From assembly GCA_014529385.2 (NCBI GenBank), contig CM043963.1, forward strand, positions 82,586,912 through 82,650,911: a stretch of DNA of 64,000 bases, in the 5' to 3' direction. Each line of letters opens with the position of its first letter. The stretch's first letter is position 1. The notes under the pieces were generated by a model, which saw nothing but the letters and a program-made list of their open reading frames with translations, was not told where the DNA came from and did no database searches. The translations under genes and the position numbers were made by a program. The DNA is from Adiantum capillus-veneris (lineage: Eukaryota > Streptophyta > Polypodiopsida > Polypodiales > Pteridaceae). Of the stretch, positions 12,000-23,992 are shown piece by piece.

Positions 12000-12684
12000 T
12001 CACATACACACACATATATATCCCTTCAATTGGAGTTCATTCAACCTTGAATTGCTCAAAATTCCTCAAGCTATATCATTTTCAACTACCGTCAGCCTAG
12101 TTAATCGATATTATTCCACCGAAGATAATAACCAGATAACATTTGATTGACAAAACGGAGAGTGAACCTATGAATCAAATTTTACGATGAAGAGTAAATT
12201 ATTTTGCCAATTATACTACCATTGTTTTGGGACACGAGAGACTGGATGCTGGCAAAATTTCAATCGCTCAATTGTTCATCTTTTTCAACCTAACTTGGTG
12301 CACCATATTTCTAGATTGGACGGAACCATCGACCATCAAGCTAAGTACCCATTTATTTTGCTTATCCCTTTATTTTTATTTCTTAGCATTATCCCGTATA
12401 ACTCATATACATATACATATACATTCACAGCCTTTTATGAATTATTATTGTTTTAAAGAGAAAAAAAAAAAATAATATATAAAAAAAGAGAAAGAAAGAA
12501 AGAAAAAGCACACAATCATGGCACATCTTCTACAGCCGCCCATAATTGCTAAGTAGCTTGCTAATCTGCAATAATCTCTCACCTATGGACGCATGCAAAG
12601 GCAAGATCTGGAAGATAAATCGTTGTAGCTTGCACACATAGAATCTGGATCGGCACCCAAGCAAAACAAAATTAGCAGAAAAGC
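10887..12684. other. Possible retroelement leader; (TA)n(CA)n repeat inside
   Basis: No long reading frame with a known domain. A (TA)n(CA)n compound microsatellite lies at about 11964-12030 and an A-rich stretch at 12462-12510. If the primer-binding site at 10874 belongs to the downstream gypsy element, this is its untranslated leader. Confidence 0.4.
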
Positions 12685-15600
12685 CTTCACTTTCAAGGAT
12701 TTTGATGGCGTTAAAGATGCTAGCACGGTTCTAACATGGGTTAGTCAATTAGATGACTATTTTCATGATGAAGACTTTCCCAAACGTGAAATGGTAAAGT
12801 GTGCATCAAATCATCTCACCAGTAGCATTGCATTGTGGTGGAACGCCACCAAACAACATGGTAAAAGACCACGTACCTGGCATGCATTCAAAAAGTTATT
12901 TTTACCTCAATTTTTGCCCACACAGTATAAAGCTAAAGCACGACGCCAATGTGCTTTAATTTGATGGGGTCGAAATGAAGATGTAAATGGCTACACTGAT
13001 CATTTTTGGAACTGTTTAATTCAATTGTGATCTATTGAACATGTTAGTCATAGCAGGGAATTAAAGCGTAAGTATATATATGGCTTAGCACTACAAATTG
13101 GTGCTGAGGTAGGTATGTTTGAACGAGATTCATTTCAAAGGCTATTAATTTGGCCCTTAATGCGGAGAAGAAGAAAGGTGGACAACCCTCGCACACCAAA
13201 AAACTGCTAACACTAATCATAACAAGAGAGCTTCTTTCTATCCTAGCTTTGAAATGAACAAACATAAAAGCCATACCTTTTTCAAGAGACACAGATTTGA
13301 CAATTCTGCTACAACTTCTTGACCCTATGGCAACAACAACATCAGCAGTGAGGCAACTAAAATTCTTCCAACCAACGTCCTGCTCAAAACTCTAATGGTA
13401 ATAAAAAGGCGAAGTGTTTCAAATGTTTCCAGTATGGTCACTATGCAAATAAGTGTTCAAAAGGTCCTACTAAGAGCAATGGCAAATCCAATGGAGTCAC
13501 CCACAATTCAAACCAGAGACCTTTCAACAACAACCACCCCAACGGTGCTACTGTTAACCTCATTGAAGATACTAATCCCAACGACAATGAAGCGGAAGTT
13601 AATACAATGAGAAATATGATCCTGAGTATGATCACTATGAAAACCCATCTTCAGGTACTCCTATATCTCCTGACACTTTGTTTAAAGTGCAAGGCACAGT
13701 CAAGGGTGAAAGTATCACCATTCTTTTAGATGATGGCAGTAGCCATGATTTTATTTCTGCACCGTTGGCACAACAACTCTCTCTCTGTGAATTTTCTTCA
13801 CCTCACAAAGTCAAAATTGTTTTTAATAATCAACATTTTAATTGCAAAACCCAAGGCACTGTTGAAGTTTGCGTTGGTGAATGTACACAAGCACGTACAT
13901 TTTTGGTAGCACCATTGCATGGTCTTGATATGATTTTGGGAATGCCATTCCGTCATGAATTTGATTCGTTAATTAATCATAAAACACGTACCATGTCTGT
14001 CACTCATAATAATCAGAATTTCTCCATCCAAGCAACAATAGCACATCAAAAATTTCCACTTCTCTTGCACACTCAAGACAAAAGAGCAATTCGAAAACAA
14101 AGGAAAACTTATCTGGTGGTGGTAAATCCAATTTTCGATGAAATTGAAGCCTCACATAACTCCTCACATGATGATTTTCTGTCAAAATTTAAGAATTGTT
14201 TCATGCATGACCTACCACCTGGAATTCCACCTTCTCGCCCAGAAGACCACAAAATAGATATTATACCGGGTAGTGAACCTCCTTGTAGAGCACCTTATCA
14301 TGTAAATCCGACTGCACACAGGGAGATACAAACTCAAATCACTGATTTGCTTGATTGAGGACCTATAAGACCTAGTAGTTCACCATACGGAGCTCTAGTA
14401 TTTCTTGTTAAGAAGAAAAATGAAAATTTTTGTATTTGTATTGACTACATGGCTTTAAATAAGATGAGCATCAAGAAAAAGGTTTCATATTCCTAGAGTG
14501 GATGATTTGCTAGACAAACTAAAAGGGAAAACATTTTTAGCAAAATTGACCTCAAATCAGGGTATCACCAAGTCAAAATGTTTGACCAAGATGTCTGCAA
14601 CTACTGCTTTTAGAACACAAACGAGACATTATGAATTTCTTGTTATGCCATTTGGTCTAACAAATGCACCAGCCACATTCACACATATGATGAATATAAT
14701 TTTCATTGACCATCAAGATTTTGTGATTGTGTTCTTTGATGACATTCTTGTATTCTCAGTAAATCAGAACAAGAACATAAAGAGCACTTAACACGTGTAT
14801 TTAATCTAATTACACACAACCACTTGTATCTGAATCCTGAAAAGAGTTCATTTTTTCAATATGAGATTGAATATCTAGAACACATTGTATCAGGCAAGGG
14901 AATACATGTAGACCCAAGAAATTGAAGCCATTAGTCATGGCCTAGACCCAAAAAAATTGCATGAACTTTGTTCTTTTATTTGTCTATGCAGTTATTACAG
15001 GAAGTTTGGACGTAACTTTGCTTACAAATATCATTACCTCACTCTCCTGTCAAAGAAAAATTCTCCTTATGTATGTTTTGATTTACAAGAAAGTTCCTTT
15101 TATCATTCAAGAATGCTTTGATAAATGCACCAGTACTACAAATACCTGATTTTGATAGACCATTCTTTGTCGTAGTCACTGATGCTAGTGGAAAAGGTAT
15201 CGGTGTAGTTCTTATGCAAGACAACCATCCACTTGCATTTGAAAGTCGTGAGTTGAAACCATCTGAAGCAAAATTTGGTACATATGACAAAGAGTTGATT
15301 ACTGCTGTATATGCCTTGAAAATTGGAAACCACTATTTAATGGGTGCTGATTTAATCATCAAAACTGATCAACAAAGTATCAAGTACTTACTGTCTCAAC
15401 CCTTAATAGATGATAGACATATTAAGTGGGTTGCCTTCATTCAAAGTTTTCAACCCGACATTCAATACCAACCTGGTAAGGAAATGTTGTAGTTGATGCT
15501 TTGAGTCAAAGACCCTCTCTTAATTATCTATCAACCATTACGGGTACTTCATTTCATTCAGTGTCTGACACTTATGCACAATGTGACGATTTCAAAACCA

Positions 15601-16720
15601 CATGGTAGCATATGATTGTCAATTTGTCCAGACATTTTTGGAATACACTATTCAAGAAAAATTCCTTTATTTCAAACAAAAAAGTTTGTGTGTAACTAAA
15701 CCATTTCGTACATTGATCATTGAAGAGTTGCACAAACCACCCTATGCTGGACATAGAGGATTTGCTGCTACTTTTCAAAACTTATGTCATGATTTCTATT
15801 GTCCTACTATGAAGACTGATTGTTAAATAGTATGTTTCAACTTGTTTGATTTGTCAAAAGATCAAAGCAGCAACATGTAAGGAATTGGGACTTTTACACC
15901 CTCTCCTTATTCTTGAAAAACCTTGGAAATTATTGTAATGGATTTTGTTACTAGATTTTCACTCACTGGTCATGAGCATGATATGATTTGGAATATAATT
16001 GACCGTTTTCTAAACAAGCATACTTCATTCCTTGTAAAAAAACACTAACAGCACATCAAGATGCACTTCTATTTCTTAAAGTTGTATTTCAACATCTTGT
16101 TTTGCCTAAAGTTATAATATCTGATCAAGATTCCAAATTTTGTAGCGCTTTTTGGACTACTATTTTTGAGAATCTTGAAACGACACTTGATTTTACTTTT
16201 GGTTTCCATCCTAAATTTAATGGTCAAATTGAAGTCACTAATCGCACTATCATTGACTTGTTGAAAGCTTATGTTTCTTCTCAACCCAAGAAATGGGATG
16301 ATTACCTGCATATTCTACAATTTTCATATAACAACACCACTCACGTTGCCATAGGTAATCTCCATTTGAAATTGTGTATGGTCATTCTCTGTCTACTTCT
16401 GCTACACTCACAAGAACTTTACACTAAGTATGCTAACAAGCACCACAAGGCACACCAATTTAAGAAAAGTGATTATGTTATGCTTCACATTGAAAAACAA
16501 AGGATCAAAAGTGTTGATACTAATGTTTTTGTTAAACTTGCTCCTCGTTTTTACGATCCATTCAAAATTTTTGTTGTGATTGATGATGTTTCATTTTGTT
16601 TAGACTTACCTTCACATTGGCACATTCATAATGGATTCCACATTAGTCTTTTAAGACCTTTTAGAGGACCCCTATCTATAGATCACATTTATGAGGACTC
16701 CCCTTCACTTGTGGACCAAG
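12685..16720 (+). pseudogene. Ty3/gypsy gag-pol, all domains present but frameshifted
   Basis: Gag starts near 12685 (FKDFDGVKDASTVLTWVSQL) and ends in one CCHC knuckle (CFKCFQYGHYANKC) near 13413-13455. Retropepsin follows in the open piece 13678-14358, with ILLDDGSSHDFIS near 13717 and LDMILGMPF near 13925. Reverse transcriptase covers about 14390-14930; its catalytic box reads FFDD near 14735, both Asp retained. RNase H is at 15118-15490 (VVTDASGKGIG). Integrase covers 15700-16370: HHCC residues spread over two frames, catalytic MDF near 15938, ISDQDSKF near 16115, and GQIEVTNR near 16222. A KLAPRFYDPFKI-type C-terminal segment follows (about 16530-16660), with no clear chromodomain. Frames change at least six times, so it is inactive. 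Conservation is much better than in the copy at 1690-3800. Confidence 0.9.
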
Positions 16721-17430
16721 AAGAAAAACTCATCCATGCACAAATAGTTGATCAATCAATTTGGCTTGCGAGTGACTCCCATGCTGGCAAGCTGTGGGAC
16801 ATAGCAACATTGAGTCTCGTCTCGTCACTTGCTCTAGCAAGCTTTCACAAAATGTGACTTGAGTAGCACATGTAGCTTATGATGCTGCCATGTCAATTAG
16901 TTCTTTTTGCATCACACTTGACAAGAAAATATTAGTCTATGTCAAAAAAGTACCAAGGATACACTCTAAGTACCTATGTGAGTACCAAGGATAAGCTTAG
17001 AGTACCAATCACAAGAACTTACCAAGCATATATGAAAGGTACTAAGGAATATATACTTTCCCAACGTAGAGAGAGAGAGATTCCTCCTTTTGGTCTACCT
17101 TGATCTATCAATGCTACCAAGCTTGATTGTAGAGATTAAATAAGTTAGCATGGTGTGAAGAGATGAAAGCTAAGAGAAGTCAATGTAATAATAAAACTCT
17201 TTTTTATAAATGGAGTGGGTTCTAGAATTGGTTTCAATGATACGAATGCAATTGGATTCAATGTCTCTGCTCCACTCTCTTACTTGCTTCTATCCTTGTA
17301 CGTATGTATGTATACATATATATCTATATATACACATAATACACACACCCACACACATCCACTCTCTTACCCATGTTGTGAGATATATCTTTTGGGATTG
17401 TTCCGATGGCAATAACAATTTTCTTCTTCT
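16721..17430. other. Spacer with GTACC words, no gene
   Basis: AAGTACC/GTACCAAGG words cluster at 16945-17050. A CATACATATATATC-type (TA/CA) stretch lies at 17310-17360. No LTR matching the gypsy element was found here. Confidence 0.45.
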
Positions 17431-17432
17431 TT

Positions 17433-17436
<4 letters not shown>

Positions 17437-17469
<33 letters not shown>

Positions 17470-17482
17470 CTCCTCCTCCTCC
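17437..17482 (+). repeat. (TC)n then (CTC)n microsatellite
   Basis: About 14 TC units are followed by six CTC units. Confidence 0.95.
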
Positions 17483-17646
17483 TTCCCATAGATATTCACT
17501 TTTGTTGAAGACATGTCTTGTAACTTTTAAAGTCACTTTAATTTGTTCCTACACGTGAACATTTTGTTCCGTCTTCCTCTCTCCTCCTGCATCATTTGTC
17601 AGAATTTCCATTTCAACACATTGAATACGGCATTAAAAAAATTTCC

Positions 17647-17676
17647 TCTCTCTCTCTCTCTCCCCCCCCCCCCCCC

Positions 17677-17724
<48 letters not shown>
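17647..17724 (+). repeat. (TC)n - C14 - (TC)n microsatellite
   Basis: A TC run, a run of about 14-15 C, then a longer TC run. This pure pyrimidine tract of nearly 80 bases has H-DNA potential. Confidence 0.95.
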
Positions 17725-17729
<5 letters not shown>

Positions 17730-18040
17730 AGATTAGCACCCTTGTCTGCCAAAATCTAAGGAATTTATAGATTTAAGCATGACCCACATGTTAACTCTTA
17801 AAAATAAAAAGAACAAAATATCCAAGATTTGGTAAAAGGTCCATCAATTGGGAAATCTCTCTACCCAATTTGGATGTTCTCTCTCGTTGATTTAGATTGG
17901 CACCCTTGCTTGCTAAAATTTAAGGAATTTATAGGTTTTTAAGCATGGCCCACATGTTAATTCTTAAAAATAAAAAGAATAAAATATCCAAGAATTGGTA
18001 AAAGGTCCATCAACTGGGAAATCTCTCTATCGATTTGGGG
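17725..18040. repeat. Tandem duplication, period 164 bp
   Basis: Copies start near 17725 and 17889. Each has TAGATT.GCACCCTTG, a CCACATGTTAA block, AAAAATAAAAAGAA and AAAGGTCCATCAA in the same order. Divergence is roughly 8-10% by eye. Confidence 0.85.
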
Positions 18041-18239
18041 TGTTTGTGTGAGGGCTGGTCTTTGTCGGGCATTTAATCCATTTTTGACGGGTGAAAAACT
18101 TTAGCTATCCTTTTAAAAATACATAAATTCCAAAAAATAATATCTTGAAAATTTGAAAAGTGTGTGAGCTCAACGGTAAAATCTTTCTTTCTCTCTCTCC
18201 CCCTCATAAATGTACATGTGTATGCACACATGCAATGTG

Positions 18240-18242
<3 letters not shown>

Positions 18243-18281
<39 letters not shown>
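18243..18281 (+). repeat. (TC)n microsatellite
   Basis: About 19 TC units. Confidence 0.95.
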
Positions 18282-18283
<2 letters not shown>

Positions 18284-18439
18284 TGAAAAGATAAAGCCAA
18301 GTATATCTTCAAAAATTACATTTCCATTAAAAAAAAATCACTAAAATCCTTCTTTTTGTTATATCTTCAAAAAGTAAATTCGCATTAAGTAACAAAACCT
18401 CCATTAAAGTTATCCCCCCCCTTTATTTTTCTTTTATCA

Positions 18440-18650
18440 TCAGCTCGGGGAAGGTAGTAGGGAGAAACTTTACACATATCATGTATTTACAACTGTACAT
18501 TGCTATACATTACACCCTCGAGGGGCAACCGTGGGAACCACCCCCCCAATAGGAGAGGAGAATACACCCAAGAGAATGCAAGTCGTGAGTCTTGAACCCT
18601 CAACCTTAGGGTTACATCACAAAGGTCTCACCAACTGAGCTACACTAAAG
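18440..18650 (-). mobile_element. tRNA-derived SINE, copy 1
   Basis: On the minus strand the element starts with TAGCTCAGTTGGTGAGA (pol III box A; plus 18627-18642). GGTTCAAGACTC (box B; plus 18587-18598) follows after about 28 bases. A non-tRNA body then runs to near 18440, past TGTAAAGTTTCTCCC. Spacing and box words fit a tRNA-related SINE head. The T-rich flank on the plus strand would be its A-rich tail. It is tandem with copy 2. Confidence 0.7.
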
Positions 18651-18664
18651 TTACCCCCTTTTTT

Positions 18665-18885
18665 TTATACCAGCAACGCGTGGAAGGTAGTAGGGAGAAA
18701 CTTTACACATATCATGTATTTAGAATTGTACATTGCTGTACATTACACCCTCGAGGGGCAACCGTGGGAACCACCAGCCCAATAAGAGAGGAGAATACAT
18801 CCAAGAGAACCCAACTCGTGAGCTTTGAACCCTCAACCTTGGGAGTTACATCACAAAGGTCTCACCAACTGAGCTGAGCTATGTG
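18665..18885 (-). mobile_element. tRNA-derived SINE, copy 2
   Basis: Same body as copy 1, with roughly 90% or better identity by eye. Box B is GGTTCAAAGCTC (plus 18820-18831). Box A (plus about 18861-18880) carries an extra 5-base CTCAG duplication. The flanks AAAGTTATCCCC (near 18405) and AAAGTTACCCCC (near 18648) are also shared, so the pair looks like a segmental tandem duplication of about 240 bp rather than two insertions. Confidence 0.7.
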
Positions 18886-18889
18886 CAAT

Positions 18890-20047
18890 CAAACTTCAAC
18901 ATTTATTTTATGTAGAATAGAAAGTCTTTTGACTTTACATTTGAAAAGGCTTGTCACTTCTTATATTTTGTAAAGGATGTCATTTCTTACAATCTTACTC
19001 TTTACTTTTGCATTTTAGATTATATGTTTTGTAAAGTGTTTTTGGAAATGAACCAGGGAGTGACATGTGGACGCCCTCTCTTTCCTTGAAAATTTTAAGC
19101 TGCATTATAAAGAGTATAGAAGAGGCATCATGTATTTAAAGAAATAAACCGTGTTTGTGGAAAAACTCCTTGACATTCTTTGGTGAATATGATGTGAAGT
19201 CACAGACGACTACAGAAGATGATAGAGATGCTGAATCAAATGATGCAACAGTTTGTTGCTTTTTTTGCAAGCACAATAAGCGAATCAACATCAAATCTAA
19301 CTTGAACAACACATTTGGAGAGCAAAGTGGATGGTTACTGACAACTTGAACATGCTTGAAGGAAAAGGTATAGTTAGTGAATGGTTACTTACAAATTGAA
19401 CATGTTTGAAGAAAAAGGTATTTTTAGGGTTTGGAAGATTGTACAAGCAAGAGCTGGAGGATAATGGCACAGAGAGAAAAATGCAATCGATAACTTTGCC
19501 TTATTTCTATACCTAAAACTTTGCATTTGATTGTAGATATTTAGAGCAATTTTGGTGGGTCATGGAGATTATTCCTTGAAGGCAAGGATCGAGGTACCAA
19601 GAATAGTCTTTTAGAGTGGATCCAACAACACAATAAGGAGATGATGGCTTGAGAGTTACTATGGGGTTTGAAAAGCGGTTCGAGAAACTATCAACAAGAG
19701 GGCATCAATATTTAAATCCAAAAGAATATTAAAATCCAAAAAAAGTGGAGCTATTTGTGGAGTCTATTGATTTGCGGCTACAAAAAAGTTTAATGGAACC
19801 TGTGGAAGACCCAACAAGAGAATTATGGCTGATTTCAGATTGGAGAGAGGTTAGAAAAGCTATTAGTTTGATTGTTAAAAGGTATTTCTAATGTCTTCAA
19901 AAAAATTAAAAGGTATTTCTCATTCAAAGACATTTCCCTCAATAACAACAAAAAACGATGCGCTAGTTTATAGCACGTAGCAATGGGCAATGTCGAAGCA
20001 CATAGATTGTAACAGTAGCAGTTGGATGTGAGAAGGACATATATAAC

Positions 20048-20050
<3 letters not shown>
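18890..20050. other. Spacer, no recognised gene
   Basis: A short direct repeat of a GGATGGTTACTGACAA / GAATGGTTACTTACAA phrase followed by TTGAACATG lies at 19328-19415. No domain was recognised in the short frames. Confidence 0.4.

Positions 20051-20101
<51 letters not shown>
20051..20101 (+). repeat. (GA)n microsatellite
   Basis: About 25 GA units. Confidence 0.95.
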
Positions 20102-20105
<4 letters not shown>

Positions 20106-20456
20106 CTTTAAAGAGAAGAAAATGCTAAAGGGAAAATAAAGGAGAAGAGAAACACAAATATGCAAAGGTTGCCATACCCCATGCCATCTTATTCCAGATC
20201 TCTGTGACACCACAATGGAGTAGATATCTAGTAGAATTTTTGGCCACTAGGACATTCCCTGAGCTGTACACTGTGTGCGAGATGGCTGCAAGCACACAAC
20301 CAGACTAATCTAGCAAGATGAAAAGAGCAAGCGTGTGTCACTCACCGCCCTACGCTCGCCTTCGTGGAGGATTCCTCGTCGCAAAGAAGAAGGATCTACC
20401 GCCATGCCATGCTCAAGCACTTCGCCGTCGCCGTGTTGTCGTTGCAATGCTCGATC

Positions 20457-20473
20457 ACACACACACACACACA

Positions 20474-20530
<57 letters not shown>

Positions 20531-20533
20531 GCG

Positions 20534-20608
<75 letters not shown>
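20457..20608 (+). repeat. Compound microsatellite (AC)n(TC)n(GC)n(AC)n
   Basis: About 150 bases in four blocks: AC (about 20457-20475), TC (about 20476-20528), GC (about 20529-20541) and AC (about 20541-20608). Open frames here on both strands are artefacts of the repeat. Confidence 0.95.
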
Positions 20609-20610
<2 letters not shown>

Positions 20611-22385
20611 GGAGATGAAGAAGAAGATGGAGATGGAGCAAGAGCAGTCTTCATGGATGCCGATGGTTAACATGCCCCGCTTCCTGATGTAGATTCCGTC
20701 CTCGGAATATAATAGTGCAGCATCGGGATCCACGAGAGGAGTACCTGTAGAGCAGAAGAAAAAAAACATTGTGAAAGCTCAAAGGAAACATGTGGAGGCG
20801 TGCAATAAGTAAGATGCATACATGATATTCTAGGAAATGCAAAAAAAAACTTGAATTGTAACGTTGCCAACTAGAACATGCGTAGTACCTAAATGAAATG
20901 CAATTGAGTTAAGGTCTATTAGGTTGAATCTAAGAGAAGTATACAAGAGCTAGGACTAAAGTAAGTACTAGATTGACCAACATTAATTAAAAAATATCGA
21001 CTAAAGAGTAGTTAACCCTAGGAATGCTTGTCGGGGTCTAAAGACTAGTGATCTTGTCACATAATCCACTTAAGTGTGATCAACATAAAATACAAGGAAG
21101 TTTGTGCTACTTGATTTATCTTTTCTCTTTTTTTTTCCCTCTTTTTTCTTTTTTCTTGTTGTTGTTGTCATAGTTGCTACAAGTCGTTGGGGGACTCGAG
21201 GTCTCAAATACCAGCAGCTGGGAGAGTCGAGGTCTCAAATACCAGCTTGAGCATAAGCTAGCCGGGAGACTCAAGGTCTCAATACCAGCTTCACACATGA
21301 ACTTTCACAATACGAGCTACACTTAGGTGGAATAAGCTAGAGAGAACTATAGCCTCATAGCTTAAAACATTACTAAAGTTACTACAATTAATAGACTATT
21401 TAGGAATTAAAGTCAGCAATTAAGTGGCCTAGTTTAGCCTAAGGTCTTGATACCTACTTAAACCCAACTAATAGACCAAACTCAAAGAGAAGAACAAGGT
21501 ACTAGAAGTTTGAAAAAATTATAGCATCTAAATTGGCAATGTCACAACTTCATAAATTTTATGCATTGTTAGAAACTCAAATGACAAGATGCAAACATGT
21601 AACTGTGGAAAGCATAGATAAAAGGAAGTAGTACACCTGCTATAATGGAGAACATCCATTGTAACATGTAAACATCTATTGCCGTTGTCCTTTGAAGGCA
21701 TCCTTATGTAGTCACAAATTGCACAATAGTCATCACCAAACATCCACCTTCCAGAGGCACATCAGTGGGAAAAGGTACCAACCCTTATTGAACACAATTA
21801 AAAAACATAAGGAACCCTAATCTAATTATTTGCACTCCCCCTAGAGAGTCAAGGGAATATGATATTGTAGAGATTGGGGGGAAACCCTAAGGCTAAACCC
21901 CTATCCTCAGCGTCGAGAAAAACAAAGTCATCATCCGTGAGACCATATGTGCCATCCGTGTAATCATGTAAATTGTCTTTGTCATAAAATCTAATATCTA
22001 ATATCTAACCAACACAAATTATTTTCTCATATTAAACTGATCACTTAATGTGGGAGAATAAACGGGAACAGGGTGAAAGCATGATTGGGTGATACACTTT
22101 TTCCCCCTATTTAGGTAAAATTTTGGCTCCAAATCTTTAGGTAGATTCAACTTTCAAGTGTGTGAGGATCCCTCAAATCAAAGCCTTTTGCATGTGTGAG
22201 CCCAATTTTAGAGCATTCGAGTCATAAAATTATTTTACTAGTGCAAGTGCGAAGGTACGTACGGCTGGGTTTTATTCATTCGTAGAGAGAATTGAGTGAA
22301 GATCCGTATGGTGAGTGCATGTTCTTGGGTTTGTAAATTAAAAGACGGAGTCGGGGGATGAGGGAGTGGCAATTGCAGACGCACG
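20609..22385. other. Spacer; small triplicate repeat inside
   Basis: A unit with GGGAGACTCGAGGTCTCAAA then TACCAGC occurs three times at about 21184-21291, with spacing of 35-55 bp. Nothing else is recognised. Confidence 0.45.
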
Positions 22386-22784
22386 GCATTTACAACCACA
22401 AGCAGGAAAGGTCCACATAGTTCTGTAATTTGCTTAAGTAACACATGTAAACTGTTTCAGGCCCGAGAGAAGTGTGATGCACTGGTGTAGCTCAGTCGGT
22501 GATGCATTTACAACCACAAGCAGGAAAGGTCCACATAGTTCTGTAATTTGCTTAAGTAACACATGTAAACTGTTTCAGGCCCGGGAGAAGTGTGATGCAC
22601 TGGTGTAGCTAAGTCAGTGATGTTCGGTTGAAGCAGTCGGAGAAGTGTGATGCATTTACAACCACAAGCAGGAAAGGTCCACATAGTTCTGTAATTTGCT
22701 TAAGTAACACATGTAAACTGTTTCAGGCCCGGGAGAAGTGTGATGCACTGGTGTAGCTTAGTCGGTGATGTTCGGTTGAAGCAG
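22386..22784 (+). repeat. Tandem triplication with a tRNA box-A-like word
   Basis: Copies starting at 22386, 22504 and 22652 share GCATTTACAACCACAAGC, GTAACACATGTAAACTG and GTGATGCACTGGTGTAGCT, followed by AGTCGGTGATG. Periods are 118 and 148 bp. The longer spacing comes from an extra GTTCGGTTGAAGCAG segment. TAGCTCAGTCGGTGATG in copy 1 resembles a pol III box A. Confidence 0.85.
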
Positions 22785-23165
22785 ACCCTCATATCGTGTC
22801 CTTTCGCATAATCTACACTCGCAAACAATGCACATTGTCCACTTACGTGCCTTTGTAGGAAGTCCCGCGTTGATTCTTCTACTTTCAAGCAAAATGAAAA
22901 TGCCTGACCGCCAGTGCAATCGAAACGCTTCTCCTATGGACACTTAGTCTGCTACTACGGCCATTGCTGAAAAAAATGAGCAGCCAATTGCTGAAAATCT
23001 CAGCAAAGATTAGTTTGTTTTACTTTCAAATGCAAAAGAGTGTTGGTCATTAATGCATGTTTATGTTCATGATTATTGTGCATGGTATTCAAACTCATAC
23101 AAGTGCCATAACCATCAATGTCATGCTCCAAAAGTAATTGTTTGTTGTTCTTTTTCTACATGTAG

Positions 23166-23992
23166 GGAATTTGCCAAGGTTTGAGTTTGTAGAGGTTTAC
23201 GGTTTGAGCCAGAGTGGGAAGTTGTGGAATCACTTGTCAGCTGGTGACTTGCCAGAATCAGAGTGGCTGACTGTGTTTGATACTCCAAAATATAAAGGCT
23301 CAAATATTTTTCTCAATATGGTGAAGCCTCAATTTGTTGATGAATGTAGGCTACTGTTCTATAGGGTGTACCAAGAGCCTCCCATAAATAATGAAATTTA
23401 CTTGAAGTTTGCCACATGCTTCGCTTACGAGAGGTGCTCTGCTACTAAAGCTGATCCGGAGGCCCATAAGATTGCATGGGCCTTATTTGCAGAGAATGTA
23501 ATACTAAGCTTGAAGCGTAACCCTGTTGCATGGAAGAGGAAGGTAGACGCCTTTAGAGACACGCATGGACCCATCAATGTTATTACCACAGATGATTCCA
23601 TGCCTGGACCCTCTATGCAAGCCGAGGTGAAGGGAAGGTTAGAGCCGTGCTTTATGTCATCTGTGATCGAAAAGCTTCGTGCCAACATTTTGGATATCCA
23701 ATCAAACAACAAAGCCGAAGTTTTGAAGAATGAGCTGAAGGAGAAAAAGGCTGAATTTCTCAACAAGAGGGATGCGTTGATTTGTAGGGAGGCCCAAGCA
23801 TCTGCTGCCTCCACGATATAAACTGAAATTATGTCCCTGCAAACTAGATATGGGACTCTGAAAGGTGCTAATGCCACTGCTGAGCAACTTGCATCTGTGG
23901 AAGTGCAAATTACTGCCATGTCCAATGCAGTAAAGCTAATAGAAAGAGATGACAAAATAGCCGACATGAAGATTGCTGTGGAAAGCATAGAG
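23166..23992 (+). CDS. Coiled-coil exon of an unrecognised spliced gene
   Basis: The exon opens after a good acceptor (pyrimidine tract then TACATGTAG, ending 23165), starting GNLPRFEFVEVYGLSQ. It ends at 23992 before a consensus donor, AG|GTAAGT. The protein is mixed globular for about 150 residues (KLWNHLSAGDLPESEWL, YLKFATCFAYERC, ENVILSLKRNPVAWKRK). A long charged helical stretch follows (VIEKLRANILDIQSNN, NELKEKKAEFLNKRDAL, VEVQITAMSNAVKLIERDDK), typical of a coiled coil. One in-frame TAA at 23819-23821 interrupts it; the frame continues cleanly for another 57 codons. It is either a recent pseudogene or an allele with a nonsense change. I do not recognise the family. Earlier exons are not identified. 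Confidence 0.6.

Noticed and set aside
18627-18642. tRNA gene on the minus strand
   Set aside because: Box A and box B words are present, but no acceptor stem or anticodon arm folds and the body continues for 150 bp, so it is a SINE head, not a tRNA gene.
20310-20770. Several 80-124-codon frames on both strands
   Set aside because: They are translations of the (AC)n/(TC)n/(GC)n microsatellite (runs of Thr-His, Ser-Leu, Cys-Val, Arg-Glu) and exist in all frames.
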